Shown: positions 17,824 to 26,585 of the stretch, one piece after another
Numbering within the stretch: the stretch's first letter is position 1
Layout: each line of letters begins with the position of its first letter
NCBI GenBank assembly: GCA_002427105.1
Contig: DIPM01000024.1
Span: forward strand, 1-64,000
Direction: 5' to 3'
Source: Marinilabiliaceae bacterium UBA5488
Lineage (GTDB): Bacteria > Bacteroidota > Bacteroidia > Bacteroidales > Marinilabiliaceae
DNA: 64,000 bases
Notes under the pieces: generated by a model
Database searches by the model: none
Told to the model about the DNA's origin: nothing
Seen by the model: only the letters and a program-made list of their open reading frames with translations
Translations under genes and position numbers: made by a program

Positions 17824-18149
17824 CCTTTTAACAAATACTGTATCCGGGAGGCTTGGGCCTGACCGATTACTGTTCCGGCAGTCGGACAAAGTTGCTTATG
17901 CCTTGCCCCTAAAGGAGGATTGGCTGTGAAATTATGTTGGTAGCGGCTGCTTCAAACGGTAGCCGCACCATTCATCGTGGAAATCGCAATCTTTGGCATT
18001 AAATTGAATCGCTTAGTCATAATTTGAAAAAAGATAGAAGCGAGAGTATTAACTTTAGCTAGTCTAAATAGCAAAAGCGGGTGCCGGTATGTGACCGAGG
18101 GAGGCGAAGCTGTGTAGTACCGTATATAAACGTTCAATCGAAGAAACTG
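17824..18149. other. Intergenic region before the glycan cluster
   Basis: A 326-bp gap. A GC-rich stem GCGGCT (17943-17948) and AGCCGC (17961-17966) is present but lacks a T-tract. A perfect AAAGGAGG (17911-17918) stands 7 nt before a GTG that opens only five codons. No gene or certain promoter was found. The region probably holds the promoter of the following cluster. Confidence 0.4.
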
Positions 18150-19949
18150 ATGATCAAGCTTTTCAGCGGACTGAGTCCGGTAAAATATCTCAAATTTTAT
18201 TATAAGCGTTTAAGATGGCGCATGCCGGTGCTTTTGACTTTAAGTGCCCTTGTAGCATTAGTTGACGGTCTCGGGTTGGCTCTTTTTATCCCCCTGTTTC
18301 AGGTCGCTGAAGCAGGCGACCCTTCGTCTGTGGATTTGGGCAACCTGTCTTTTGTGATAGATGTTTTTAATTTTCTGGGGCTTAGCATAACCGTTGGTTC
18401 CATATTGCTTTTTATGATAATCCTCTTTAGCTTCAAAGGTGTTTTGTATTTTATAAACTCATATTTTTCCACAAAGACCAGGGTTCGTTTTATGAAGGAG
18501 ATGCGTATGCAGTTGGTTAATGGCTTATGCAATCTTTCGTATCCGGCATTTGTAAATATGGATTTGGGTAGAATACAAAATGTTATAACCGGTGAAATAG
18601 GGAAGGCCGGCGGCGCCTTACTGTCGTACCTAAGTACTTTGCAGGCAGGAATCACCCTTACGGGCTATCTTTGTTTGGCTTTTATCTCAGATTTTCAATT
18701 TGCGCTTTTAATTACAATCGCCGGCTTAGTCAGTAGTTTTATTTATAAGTACATCAACAAGAAGGTTGAAACATCCTCTCTTCTACAGTCATATATAGGC
18801 AACGGACTACAATCCAAAGTGCTCGAGTCGGTGTGGAATTTCAAATACCTGAAAGCCACCGACCTTATAGCAAAATACCGTGTCAGGTTAGTTGGCCTGG
18901 TTAATGAAGTGGAAGATTTGACCATGAAGATGGGCAAGCTTAATGCTATATCAGGGGCATTGAGAGAGCCCGTAACGGTGGCCATGGTAGCCTTGGTTAT
19001 TTTTGTGCAGGTAGTACTTTTTGAGGTTTCTATGTTCAGCATAGCCCTGATATTGGTGTTTTTCTACCGCTCACTTACCAGTCTGCTCTCCCTGCAAAAC
19101 TCATGGCAAAGCTTTTTGGTTAGTTCCGGTGGAATACGAACCGTGAACGAGCTTTATGAAGAATTTGAGGAGAAATCTGAAAGCCGTATTCAAGTGCCTA
19201 TGGCTCCATTGAGCAGCGAAATCAAGTTTGTTGATGTTATGTTTTCCTATGATAGCGACCCAAACCGCATGGTTTTAAACGGCATTTCGCTTACTATAGA
19301 GAAGAATAAAACAGTGGCTTTTGTTGGAGAGAGCGGTTCGGGTAAGACCACTCTGGTTAATATGCTTTCGGGTTTACTCAAGCCGGTGCGGGGAAAGATA
19401 CTTATAGACGGCGTGGAGCTCACTGCAGAGCGGGTTAGAGCATTCAGGCAAAGAATTGGATATATCACCCAGGAGCCTGTAGTGTTTAATGACACTGTAT
19501 TTAATAATGTGAGTTTTGGTGCAGAGAAGACTGCCGAAAATGAAGCCCGCTTCTGGGACGTTATAGGCAAAACAGCTCTTACGGAGACAATAAAGCGTAT
19601 GCCCGGCAAAGAAAATGCCTTGCTGGGAGACAATGGAATCTTAATTTCCGGGGGGCAGAAGCAGCGTATTTCGATAGCCAGAGAGATGTTTCGCGATTGC
19701 TCTTTGCTTCTGATGGATGAGGCTACCTCGGCGCTGGATTCTGAAAATGAGCGTATTATCCAATCGAATATCAATGCCCTTAAGGGTATGTACACGATAG
19801 TAATTATTGCGCACCGCTTGTCAACGGTGCGCAATGCTGATGAGATATATCTGCTTGAAAACGGTGTTATTACTTCATCGGGAACCTTTGATGAGCTTGT
19901 TTCTAAGTCTCCAAGGTTTCGCAAGATGGTTGAACTACAAGAGTTTTAA
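18150..19949 (+). CDS. ABC transporter, MsbA/PglK-like lipid-linked oligosaccharide exporter (half-transporter)
   Basis: A 599-residue half transporter with an N-terminal transmembrane domain of about six helices (residues 25-335) fused to an ATPase domain. Visible motifs are Walker A GESGSGKT (393-400), Q-loop YITQEP, signature ISGGQKQRIS, Walker B LLLMDEATSALD and switch IIAHRLST. It would work as a homodimer in the inner membrane. The start is at ATG 18150; upstream in-frame codons to 18081 lack conserved sequence. As the first gene of the glycan cluster and the only transporter in it, it is a candidate flippase for the glycan intermediate, like PglK in Campylobacter. It overlaps nothing; the next gene starts 2 bp later. 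Confidence 0.9.
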   Translation: MIKLFSGLSPVKYLKFYYKRLRWRMPVLLTLSALVALVDGLGLALFIPLFQVAEAGDPSSVDLGNLSFVIDVFNFLGLSITVGSILLFMIILFSFKGVLYFINSYFSTKTRVRFMKEMRMQLVNGLCNLSYPAFVNMDLGRIQNVITGEIGKAGGALLSYLSTLQAGITLTGYLCLAFISDFQFALLITIAGLVSSFIYKYINKKVETSSLLQSYIGNGLQSKVLESVWNFKYLKATDLIAKYRVRLVGLVNEVEDLTMKMGKLNAISGALREPVTVAMVALVIFVQVVLFEVSMFSIALILVFFYRSLTSLLSLQNSWQSFLVSSGGIRTVNELYEEFEEKSESRIQVPMAPLSSEIKFVDVMFSYDSDPNRMVLNGISLTIEKNKTVAFVGESGSGKTTLVNMLSGLLKPVRGKILIDGVELTAERVRAFRQRIGYITQEPVVFNDTVFNNVSFGAEKTAENEARFWDVIGKTALTETIKRMPGKENALLGDNGILISGGQKQRISIAREMFRDCSLLLMDEATSALDSENERIIQSNINALKGMYTIVIIAHRLSTVRNADEIYLLENGVITSSGTFDELVSKSPRFRKMVELQEF

Positions 19950-19951
19950 CT

Positions 19952-20344
19952 ATGGAAGAGCTAATTGAGTTACCTAAAATTTTGGATGTCAGAGGGAATC
20001 TGACATTTATGGAAAACAGCCGCCACTTTCCTTTTGACATCAAGCGTGTTTATTGGACTTACGATATTCCGGGCGGCGAGATTCGCGGTGGGCATGCCTT
20101 TTACACCCAGCAGGAGTTGGTTGTGGCCTTATCGGGAAGCTTTGATATCGTTGTGAAAGATAAAGACGGGACTGAGCGGCGCTATCACCTTAACCGTTCT
20201 TACAAAGGTCTTTATCTCCCCCCGCTCACATGGCGGCATATAGAGAATTTTAGCACAAATTCGCTTTCGCTACACCTTAATTCGGGTGATTTTTCTGAAT
20301 CTGATTATATAAGAGACTATGAGCACTTCTGTAATATGGCCTAA
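19952..20344 (+). CDS. WxcM/FdtA-family cupin, variant active site
   Basis: A 130-residue single-cupin protein of the family containing dTDP-4-keto-6-deoxyhexose 3,4-ketoisomerases (FdtA, QdtA). Family features are KILDVRGNLTFME, FDIKRVYWTYDIPGG and LPPLTWRHIENFS. The characteristic HAH pair (two active-site His in FdtA/QdtA) is reduced to HAF: His48 is kept, the second is Phe50, followed by YTQQEL. Similar HAY/HAF forms exist in Bacteroidetes, so this may be a subgroup with a different role rather than a defect. It starts 2 bp after the transporter and overlaps the next cupin gene by 26 bp. Confidence 0.82.
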   Translation: MEELIELPKILDVRGNLTFMENSRHFPFDIKRVYWTYDIPGGEIRGGHAFYTQQELVVALSGSFDIVVKDKDGTERRYHLNRSYKGLYLPPLTWRHIENFSTNSLSLHLNSGDFSESDYIRDYEHFCNMA

Positions 20345-20768
20345 GGACAAGGTTCCGGCATCAGTATTTGATTGCCACATTTATCAGCTTCCGCGAATCA
20401 GCGCGGTTTCGGGACGTATAACCTCGGTTCACAATTCCATTGATGTCCCTTTTGATGTCAAACGGGTGTTCTACCTCTATGACATTCCGGCCGGGGAAAA
20501 TCGCGGCGCTCATTCTCACAAGGAATGCCATCAGTTCCTTATTGCTGCGGGAGGCAGTTTTGAGGTTATGGTAGAGGATGGCTACCATTGCAAGACTCTT
20601 TTCTTGAATCAACCATTTATGGGCTTGCATATTCCGCCCGGTATTTGGGCACATGAGCAGAATTTTTCGTCAGGCTCTATTTGCCTGGTTCTGACTTCGC
20701 ATAGCTACGATGAGTCTGATTATATTCGCAAATATGAAGATTATTTAGAATATCGTGGAATTCGTTAA
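20319..20768 (+). CDS. dTDP-4-keto-6-deoxyhexose 3,4-ketoisomerase-like cupin (FdtA/QdtA type)
   Basis: A 149-residue second cupin with the full family signature: FDVKRVFYLYDIPAG, then RGAHSHKECHQF with both active-site His (65 and 67), and IPPGIWAHEQNF. FdtA/QdtA enzymes move the keto group of dTDP-4-keto-6-deoxyglucose from C4 to C3 before transamination. This gives dTDP-3-amino-3,6-dideoxyhexoses (Fuc3N or Qui3N). It overlaps the upstream paralogue by 26 bp and the downstream aminotransferase-like gene by 14 bp, implying coupled translation. rmlA and rmlB, needed for the substrate, are not in the window. Confidence 0.82.
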   Translation: MSTSVIWPKDKVPASVFDCHIYQLPRISAVSGRITSVHNSIDVPFDVKRVFYLYDIPAGENRGAHSHKECHQFLIAAGGSFEVMVEDGYHCKTLFLNQPFMGLHIPPGIWAHEQNFSSGSICLVLTSHSYDESDYIRKYEDYLEYRGIR

Positions 20769-21669
20769 GGGATACATAAAGCAGCCTGAAAAATATAGGC
20801 GGGGTATTTTTAATATTTCTCCTTTTGTAACGGATGATATCTTTCGTAACAACTATATCTGGCGTAATTATAGGGCTGACAGCAACCCGTTTATATCGCT
20901 GAATGGGCTTAAGCTTAGCATTACCGACAGCGCTACCACGGCACTCGATTTGATTCTGTCTGAGCTGAACTTGTCGGCTAATGATGAGTTGTGGATGGTA
21001 ACTACCAGCGGAAACAAATATATTAGTTCATGCGTCACACGCACCATCGAAAAACATTGCAAGTGGAGTCGTAGCTATGGTAGTGCTACTGCCGCGATAC
21101 TGGTGAATCATGAATTTGGTTTTATTTCCTCTGAAGTAGAAGAACTATCGGGTTTGGGTTTGCCTGTGATTGAAGACGCGGCTTATTCAATGTATTCTGA
21201 AAAGGCAGGTAAAAAGCTGGGTGAGCACAGCGATTATGCTTTCTTCAGTATGGCGAAAATGTTTCCTATGCAGGCCGGGGGCCTGCTATATTCAAAGAAG
21301 GGCAGTGTTCAGCAGGCATCACTTTCGGCTGAGGCGGCGAGCTACTTCAAATCATGCTTTAGCTTTTACGATAAGTATCGAAAGCATATAATAAACTCTC
21401 GACTTGATGCTTTTCGTCTGTATAAGGAGAGCTTTTCACGAGAAGGCTTTATGCCGCGCTTTGAGCCCAGGGACGGCGAAGTGCCCGGTGCCTTTGTCTT
21501 TGAGGCCAAAGGAGCCGATTTGGACGGCTTGAAAGTGTTTTTGCAAGAGCATGGCATTGAGTGCAGTGTGTTTTACGGAGAGGAAGCGTTTTACCTTCCT
21601 TGTCATCAAAATATTTCTCAGCAGCATATTGATTATTTTCTATGCTTGATTAAAGATTATCTAAAATGA
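20755..21669 (+). CDS. Short DegT/DnrJ-family PLP protein (304 aa)
   Basis: A divergent member of the DegT/DnrJ/EryC1/StrS sugar aminotransferase fold. The co-factor core is recognisable: IEDAAYSMY with Asp141, and FFSMAKMFPMQAGGLL with the presumed Schiff-base Lys168. It is 60-80 residues shorter than normal members and the N-terminal substrate-binding segment looks compressed. It may be a small aminotransferase, a dehydratase-type variant or a non-catalytic partner of the full-length enzyme at 23584. It overlaps the cupin upstream by 14 bp and the acyltransferase downstream by 4 bp, so it is clearly part of one operon. Confidence 0.65.
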   Translation: MEFVKGYIKQPEKYRRGIFNISPFVTDDIFRNNYIWRNYRADSNPFISLNGLKLSITDSATTALDLILSELNLSANDELWMVTTSGNKYISSCVTRTIEKHCKWSRSYGSATAAILVNHEFGFISSEVEELSGLGLPVIEDAAYSMYSEKAGKKLGEHSDYAFFSMAKMFPMQAGGLLYSKKGSVQQASLSAEAASYFKSCFSFYDKYRKHIINSRLDAFRLYKESFSREGFMPRFEPRDGEVPGAFVFEAKGADLDGLKVFLQEHGIECSVFYGEEAFYLPCHQNISQQHIDYFLCLIKDYLK

Positions 21670-22157
21670 TTGTATCCAATATTAGCTTTGGCAGGAATGT
21701 CTCAATCAACCCCTCCGCAAAGATCAATAACGTGGAGTTTGGTGACAATATTAAAGTGGCGAAGGATTGCTTTATCATGGGTAGTCCCGGGCATGTGATT
21801 AAGATAGGCACAGGGGTAATATGTGCAATGTATATGACGCTTGACGGCAGATATGGCGATATCGAGATTGGTGAATATGCAAGCGTGGGGCAGCAATGTG
21901 TGATAAAGGCAGACTGGGCTTTAGCGCCGGGTTCTGCCATCAATAAGTTGTTTGATAAACCTGCAGCTCCAATTAAGATAGGTGCTCACACCTGGATCGG
22001 GTCGGGCAGCGTTATTGCTCCGGGCGTTACTATTGGCGACTACTCGATTGTTGCGGCTAACAGCTATGTGGATAGCGATGTCCCTCCTTATTCCATTGCG
22101 GGGGGCAATCCGGCACGTATAATACGGGCAATAGATCCCAAAGAAATAGGACGTTAA
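21666..22157 (+). CDS. Left-handed beta-helix acyltransferase (hexapeptide family) 1
   Basis: A 163-residue protein made almost entirely of imperfect hexapeptide repeats (INPSAKINNVEFGDNIKVA, IGEYASVGQQCVI, IGAHTWIGSGSVIAPGVTIG), ending in the usual SIAGGNPARIIR. These trimeric enzymes transfer acetyl or other acyl groups from acyl-CoA to a sugar hydroxyl or amine. The His in IGAHTWIG may serve as catalytic base. In this setting an FdtC/QdtC-like role (acetylating a 3-amino sugar) is plausible. It overlaps the upstream gene by 4 bp. Confidence 0.85.
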   Translation: MIVSNISFGRNVSINPSAKINNVEFGDNIKVAKDCFIMGSPGHVIKIGTGVICAMYMTLDGRYGDIEIGEYASVGQQCVIKADWALAPGSAINKLFDKPAAPIKIGAHTWIGSGSVIAPGVTIGDYSIVAANSYVDSDVPPYSIAGGNPARIIRAIDPKEIGR

Positions 22158-22166
22158 TAGAGGAGG

Positions 22167-22643
22167 ATGATACATTCAAATATTATTACAGGCAAGGATG
22201 TTGAGCTTGGCGATTCAAGCTCACTCAATAATGTCGATTTGGGTGACAGGGTGACGATTGGCGAGCATTGCACCATTTTTGGCAGTGAGAAAAATATACT
22301 TACCATAGGCGAAGGCAGCCTTGTGGGCAGTCGAAGCATACTTAACGGCTATTCAGCAAAACTGAGCATAGGCAAGAGGTGCAGCATTGGGTCCTTCTGC
22401 CATTTTATTGTTGACACCGGCCCTACAGCAAGTGAGTATCTGCTTAAAAAGTATCCTATTTTGGAGGCGCCAATTAGCGTGGGTGATGATTGTATTATCG
22501 GTCACGGCAGCATGGTTATAGCCGGTGTCAGCATTGGAGACCGTGTGCTTGTTCATCCCAAGAGTTTTGTAAATTCGGATATTCCATCCTATTCTATAGT
22601 TGCAGGCAGTCCTGCCAAAGTAATAGGAAAGATTGAGAAATAG
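22167..22643 (+). CDS. Left-handed beta-helix acyltransferase (hexapeptide family) 2
   Basis: A 158-residue paralogue of the preceding gene with the same repeat architecture: LGDSSSLNNVDLGDRVTIGE, IGEGSLVGSRSIL, VGDDCIIGHGSMVIAGVSIG and a closing SIVAGSPAKVIGK. The catalytic-type His lies in IIGHGS, one turn different from its neighbour. Two adjacent hexapeptide enzymes suggest either two acylation positions or division of labour between O- and N-acylation. It starts 9 bp after the previous stop and the next gene begins 5 bp on. Confidence 0.85.
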   Translation: MIHSNIITGKDVELGDSSSLNNVDLGDRVTIGEHCTIFGSEKNILTIGEGSLVGSRSILNGYSAKLSIGKRCSIGSFCHFIVDTGPTASEYLLKKYPILEAPISVGDDCIIGHGSMVIAGVSIGDRVLVHPKSFVNSDIPSYSIVAGSPAKVIGKIEK

Positions 22644-22648
22644 AGCTA

Positions 22649-23593
22649 ATGAGTTTGGAGCTATTAAGATATTCGCCCGCTAGGGCCGCTGAGTGGAATG
22701 ATTTTGTGAAGAAATCTTGGAATGGGGTCTTCTTGTTTGACAGGGGCTTTATGGATTATCATTCCGACCGTTTTCTTGACCACAGCATTTTGGCTTATGA
22801 GGCCGGTAAACTGAAGGCCGTTCTTCCTGCTAATGAGAGGGATGGAGTCCTGTATTCTCATCAGGGATTGACCTATGGCGGATGGCTGCTTTCTGAACGT
22901 TTCCCTGCAAGTTCTTTGGAAAAGGTTTTTAATGCTCTTGAAGACTACCTTTTGGACAAGGGGATAACTACTCTTGAGTATCGTCAAAAGCCCTATATCT
23001 TCGCGCGTCATGCCTCCGACACCGACTCATGGCTATTATGGCGCGGCGCTTACGAACTATGGCGTCGTGATTTGTCCTTCTTTTTCGACATGAAGAATCA
23101 TACAGGTTTTGCCCGCGACAAAAGATACAGGCATAATAAATCTATGCGCAACAATTTGCGCGTAGAAGAGAAGGGCGATGTCAATCTATATATGAAGCTG
23201 GTAAATGAAAACCTGCAGGGTAAATATCAAACATCGGCTGTTCACTCCGCAGAAGAAGTGCTATTGCTGCAGAGCCGTTTTCCCGACAATATCATGACAA
23301 TGACTGTCTATCAGGACGAGCTTTTTTTGGGTGGAGCTTGGCTTTTTGTAGATAATGACTTTGTCCACACCCAATATCTCCATTTCAACAAGGAGGGACG
23401 AGAGCTTTGTGCCGCTGAGTTTTTAGTGGCATATCTTATCGAAAGATATAGCGCGAGTAAGCGCTACTTTAGTTTTGGCGCTTCAACCGAAGATAATGGC
23501 AGAATGCTAAACGAAGGCCTTGCCTCATTTAAAGAGGGCTTTGGTGCAGCTTGTTTTTGCAACGATTTTTACCGAAAGACGCTATGCAAGTAA
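22649..23593 (+). CDS. FemAB/BioF2-like acyltransferase, divergent fifth copy
   Basis: A 314-residue protein with a BioF2-like acetyltransferase pattern: an N-terminal half containing WNGVFLFDRGFMDYH and LEYRQKPYIF, a basic linker RYRHNKSMRNNLRVEE near residue 160, and a C-terminal half with GGAWLFVDNDFVHTQYLHF and YFSFGASTEDNGRMLNEGLASFKEGFG. The last motif corresponds to the NLG-x-GGxGLRxFKE region of the four tandem copies, but the shared FLxxPxxLLNP tail is absent. It probably acylates an amino sugar. It overlaps the following aminotransferase gene by 10 bp. Confidence 0.75.
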   Translation: MSLELLRYSPARAAEWNDFVKKSWNGVFLFDRGFMDYHSDRFLDHSILAYEAGKLKAVLPANERDGVLYSHQGLTYGGWLLSERFPASSLEKVFNALEDYLLDKGITTLEYRQKPYIFARHASDTDSWLLWRGAYELWRRDLSFFFDMKNHTGFARDKRYRHNKSMRNNLRVEEKGDVNLYMKLVNENLQGKYQTSAVHSAEEVLLLQSRFPDNIMTMTVYQDELFLGGAWLFVDNDFVHTQYLHFNKEGRELCAAEFLVAYLIERYSASKRYFSFGASTEDNGRMLNEGLASFKEGFGAACFCNDFYRKTLCK

Positions 23594-24690
23594 AATTTTT
23601 AGATTTAAAAGCAGTCAATGCCCCTTATTTTGAGGAGATGATGGAGGCTACCCGCCGCTTTTTTGAAAGCGGTTGGTATGTGCTTGGTAATGAGGTTAGT
23701 TCTTTTGAGAAAGAATATGCCGCTTTTTGTGGCACTGAGTATTGCGTGGGAGTGAGCAACGGATTGGATGCTCTTCGCCTGATACTTGAGGGTTATAAAG
23801 CTCTGGGCTTATTGCACGAGGGCGATGAGGTTATAGTGCCTGCCAATACTTATATAGCTTCTATTTTGGCTATTACCCAGAGCAGACTTACTCCTGTTTT
23901 GGCGGAGCCTGATAAGGATAGTTATAATATCGACCCCGCAGAGGCAGAAAGGCTTATCACAAAAAAAACCAAAGCCATTTTGGCAGTGCATCTTTATGGT
24001 CAGCTGGCCGATATGGAGACTTTGGCGGGCATTGCCGGGAAGCATAACTTGCTGCTTATAGAGGATGCTGCCCAGGCGCACGGGGCCAGACTTAAAAGCG
24101 GCGGGTGTGCCGGAAGTCTTGGAGATGCCGCCGGACATAGCTTTTATCCGGGTAAAAACCTGGGAGCGCTTGGGGAGGCAGGTGCCGTTACAACCGGCGA
24201 CAAGGCTCTTGCTGAAGCTGTCTTAGCATTGAGGAATTATGGCTCACACAAAAAGTATTACAACTTGTACGAAGGTTTTAATATGAGGATAGATGAGAAC
24301 CAGTCGGCCTGGCTGCGAATCAGACTCAGGGGGCTTGACAGGGAAAATGCACGTCGTCGTCAACTGGCTTCCATATATGATCAAAAGCTCGACGCTAAGA
24401 TTGTTACAAAGCCCCGCGTGATGGATTGGGGCGAGCATGTATATCATATTTATGCCGTGATGCATCCCGAGCGTGAGCGTTTGCAGGCTTATCTCGCGGA
24501 ACATGGTGTAAGCACTATGATTCATTATCCTCTTCCTCCACATAAGCAGGAGGCCTTTAGGCAGTGGAACGGTTTATCCTTCCCGATAACAGAAAAGATT
24601 CACCGGCAGGAACTCAGTCTTCCTATGAGTCCCGTCCACAGCGATGAGGAGATATCTTATGTTGCTGAGCTTATAAATAGTTTTATTTAG
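23584..24690 (+). CDS. dTDP-3-amino-3,6-dideoxyhexose transaminase-like DegT/DnrJ aminotransferase (FdtB/QdtB type)
   Basis: A 368-residue PLP aminotransferase. ATG 23584 is chosen (MQVKFLDLKAVN, typical family start); the frame extends 11 codons upstream inside the previous gene without conservation. The co-factor residues are Asp161 in IEDAAQAHGA and the Schiff-base Lys191 in FYPGKNLGALGEAGA. The GKNLGALG form is typical of FdtB/QdtB and DesV-like 3-aminotransferases, which use glutamate to aminate a 3-keto sugar. Together with the intact cupin at 20319 it forms the two-step route to a dTDP-3-amino-3,6-dideoxyhexose. Confidence 0.87.
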   Translation: MQVKFLDLKAVNAPYFEEMMEATRRFFESGWYVLGNEVSSFEKEYAAFCGTEYCVGVSNGLDALRLILEGYKALGLLHEGDEVIVPANTYIASILAITQSRLTPVLAEPDKDSYNIDPAEAERLITKKTKAILAVHLYGQLADMETLAGIAGKHNLLLIEDAAQAHGARLKSGGCAGSLGDAAGHSFYPGKNLGALGEAGAVTTGDKALAEAVLALRNYGSHKKYYNLYEGFNMRIDENQSAWLRIRLRGLDRENARRRQLASIYDQKLDAKIVTKPRVMDWGEHVYHIYAVMHPERERLQAYLAEHGVSTMIHYPLPPHKQEAFRQWNGLSFPITEKIHRQELSLPMSPVHSDEEISYVAELINSFI

Positions 24691-24696
24691 GGAAGA

Positions 24697-25650
24697 ATGT
24701 CAGATAACATAAATACTCCCCCAAACAGAAGCGATGAATTGGTGACTTTTGTAGCTATTTGCTATAACCAGAGCCGGTTCTTGTGGAAGGCTCTGGACAG
24801 CATAATGGCTCAAACCTGGAAGCCGCAACATTTCTATATTATCGATGATTGCAGTAGCGACAACTCTGTTGAACTTCTCAAGCAGTGGAATAAGGCAAAT
24901 AATAATGTAGCGACCATAATTGTGCATGAGAAAAATCAGGGTATCACAAGTACGATGAATCATGCCTTGTCACTCTGCAATACTAAGTATTTTCAGCCCT
25001 GGCCCTGTGATGACCTTATGCTTCCGCATAAAACAGAGAGCCAGATAACCTATCTTGAAAGTTTGGACTGGGAGCCGGGTTTCCTGTATGGTGATATCGA
25101 GTGGATTGATAATGATGATAAACTCCTCAGAAAGTCGGTTATAGCCGACAGGAGGGAGCTCTTTCCCAACAAAGAGATGCCGTCAGGATTTATTTTTCCT
25201 GAGCTGGCAAGGATGGGTTGTTTTATTCCAACTGCTTCAGGAATGTACGTTACTCAGGCTCTAAAGGATGTGGGAGGCTTTGATGAGGGGCTGTTTGCCG
25301 AAGATTGGGATATGTTTATGCGTATCGCTTTAAAGCGGGGCATTGCCTTTCAGGATAATCTGGTAAGTCGCTATCGCCGTCATAGTGGCAGCGCCGAGAT
25401 GAAGAAGGGGGAGCGTTACTGGCAGGGGCATTTCAAAATTCTCCCGAAGTATTTGGGCATCAATAAGGACTACGATAAGATAATTTATGATAAAATGGGG
25501 CGCGATGCGCTGGAAGCTTACAATGAAGGGGCAAAAGGATATGAAGGTCTGATTTTAAAGGCATTTTTCAAAAATTTTAATTATAAGTTGCTGTCGGCAT
25601 ATTTTCGGGCAAAAGTGAAAAGGGTGGTTTATGGGAGAAAGAATTCCTAA
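24697..25650 (+). CDS. GT-A glycosyltransferase (GT2 family)
   Basis: A 317-residue cytoplasmic glycosyltransferase. The nucleotide-sugar fold is shown by VTFVAICYNQSRFLWKALDS, FYIIDDCSSDN and PCDDLMLPHK, where CDD replaces the DxD metal motif. The acceptor-side EDWDMFMRIAL carries the catalytic-type ED pair. The C-terminus is basic and amphipathic, as often in inner-membrane-associated transferases. The sugar donor cannot be told from sequence. It starts 6 bp after the aminotransferase and its end overlaps the next glycosyltransferase by 20 bp. Confidence 0.88.
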   Translation: MSDNINTPPNRSDELVTFVAICYNQSRFLWKALDSIMAQTWKPQHFYIIDDCSSDNSVELLKQWNKANNNVATIIVHEKNQGITSTMNHALSLCNTKYFQPWPCDDLMLPHKTESQITYLESLDWEPGFLYGDIEWIDNDDKLLRKSVIADRRELFPNKEMPSGFIFPELARMGCFIPTASGMYVTQALKDVGGFDEGLFAEDWDMFMRIALKRGIAFQDNLVSRYRRHSGSAEMKKGERYWQGHFKILPKYLGINKDYDKIIYDKMGRDALEAYNEGAKGYEGLILKAFFKNFNYKLLSAYFRAKVKRVVYGRKNS

Positions 25651-26557
25651 GGTCTCGGTTATCATTCCTACTTACAAGCGACCGCATTATCTGCGTGAAG
25701 CGCTTGAAAGTTTGGCAAATCAAACTTTCAAGGATTTTGAGGCCCTTGTGGTTGATGATGGCACGCCCGGCAATGAGAATCAAGAGCTTTGCAAGCGTTA
25801 CCCCAATGTCAGCTATCAGAAGATTGAAAACAGCGGGAGTCCTATTGTGCCGCGCAATATAGGCTTGCGGGCTGCTAAAGGTTCTTATATAGCCTTCCTC
25901 GACGATGATGATCTGTGGCTTGAAGATAAATTGCAGCGCCAGGTTGAAATATTGGACAAGCATAGTGATTACGGACTGGTTCATGCCTATTGCCTTATTA
26001 TTGACGAGCATGGAAAGGAGACAGGAGAGATTACCGGACAGCTTCATGCCGCCAACAAGCATGGCTACGTTTTCGACAAGATGGTAGGCAACTTTACCGT
26101 AATGTTATCTTCACCATTAATCAGGCGTGAGCTTATAGACAGGGCAGGTTTTTTTAATGAAGATATGCCCGCGGCCGGAGAGGATGTAGAGTTCTTTATA
26201 CGCCTTGCCTTTATCACTAAGTTCTGGTTTATAAACGAGCCTTTGCTTAAGTACCGTGTACATAGTTCGGGCATTTCAAACCAAAATTTCAACTATGTCT
26301 ATCTGCCCTGGTACCTCTTCAAGGTAGTCAGCGGTTTTTATAAAAGAGGGATGTTGGAAAGGAGCAGGTTTGTGCCTTTACGCAACAAGCTGGTCAGGAA
26401 TCAGATAAATGCAGCTACCAATTGGCAGGGATTTGGTATTGCCCTTGGAAAATGCTTCAGTATAAGTTCCGTATTCTTTGTTATGCGGGGAGTGCCTCGC
26501 CGGCTCATTAGTAAAACTGTTGAATTACTCGGACTAAGAGCCCTCTTTAGTCGCTAA
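25631..26557 (+). CDS. GT-A glycosyltransferase (GT2 family)
   Basis: A 308-residue GT2 enzyme with textbook motifs: VSVIIPTYKRPHYLREAL, ALVVDDGTPGN, the metal-binding FLDDDDLW and the ED motif AGEDVEFFIRLAF. It has no clear transmembrane segment. It overlaps the upstream glycosyltransferase by 20 bp, so the two are probably translationally coupled and act in consecutive steps of the repeat-unit assembly. Donor and acceptor are unknown. Confidence 0.9.
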   Translation: MGERIPKVSVIIPTYKRPHYLREALESLANQTFKDFEALVVDDGTPGNENQELCKRYPNVSYQKIENSGSPIVPRNIGLRAAKGSYIAFLDDDDLWLEDKLQRQVEILDKHSDYGLVHAYCLIIDEHGKETGEITGQLHAANKHGYVFDKMVGNFTVMLSSPLIRRELIDRAGFFNEDMPAAGEDVEFFIRLAFITKFWFINEPLLKYRVHSSGISNQNFNYVYLPWYLFKVVSGFYKRGMLERSRFVPLRNKLVRNQINAATNWQGFGIALGKCFSISSVFFVMRGVPRRLISKTVELLGLRALFSR

Positions 26558-26585
26558 ACATAGATAGCGGAAACACCAATTAATT

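Noticed and set aside
17911..17943. Perfect AAAGGAGG with a GTG opening a five-codon frame
   Set aside because: Too short to support as a gene, with no downstream start overlapping its stop; probably chance.
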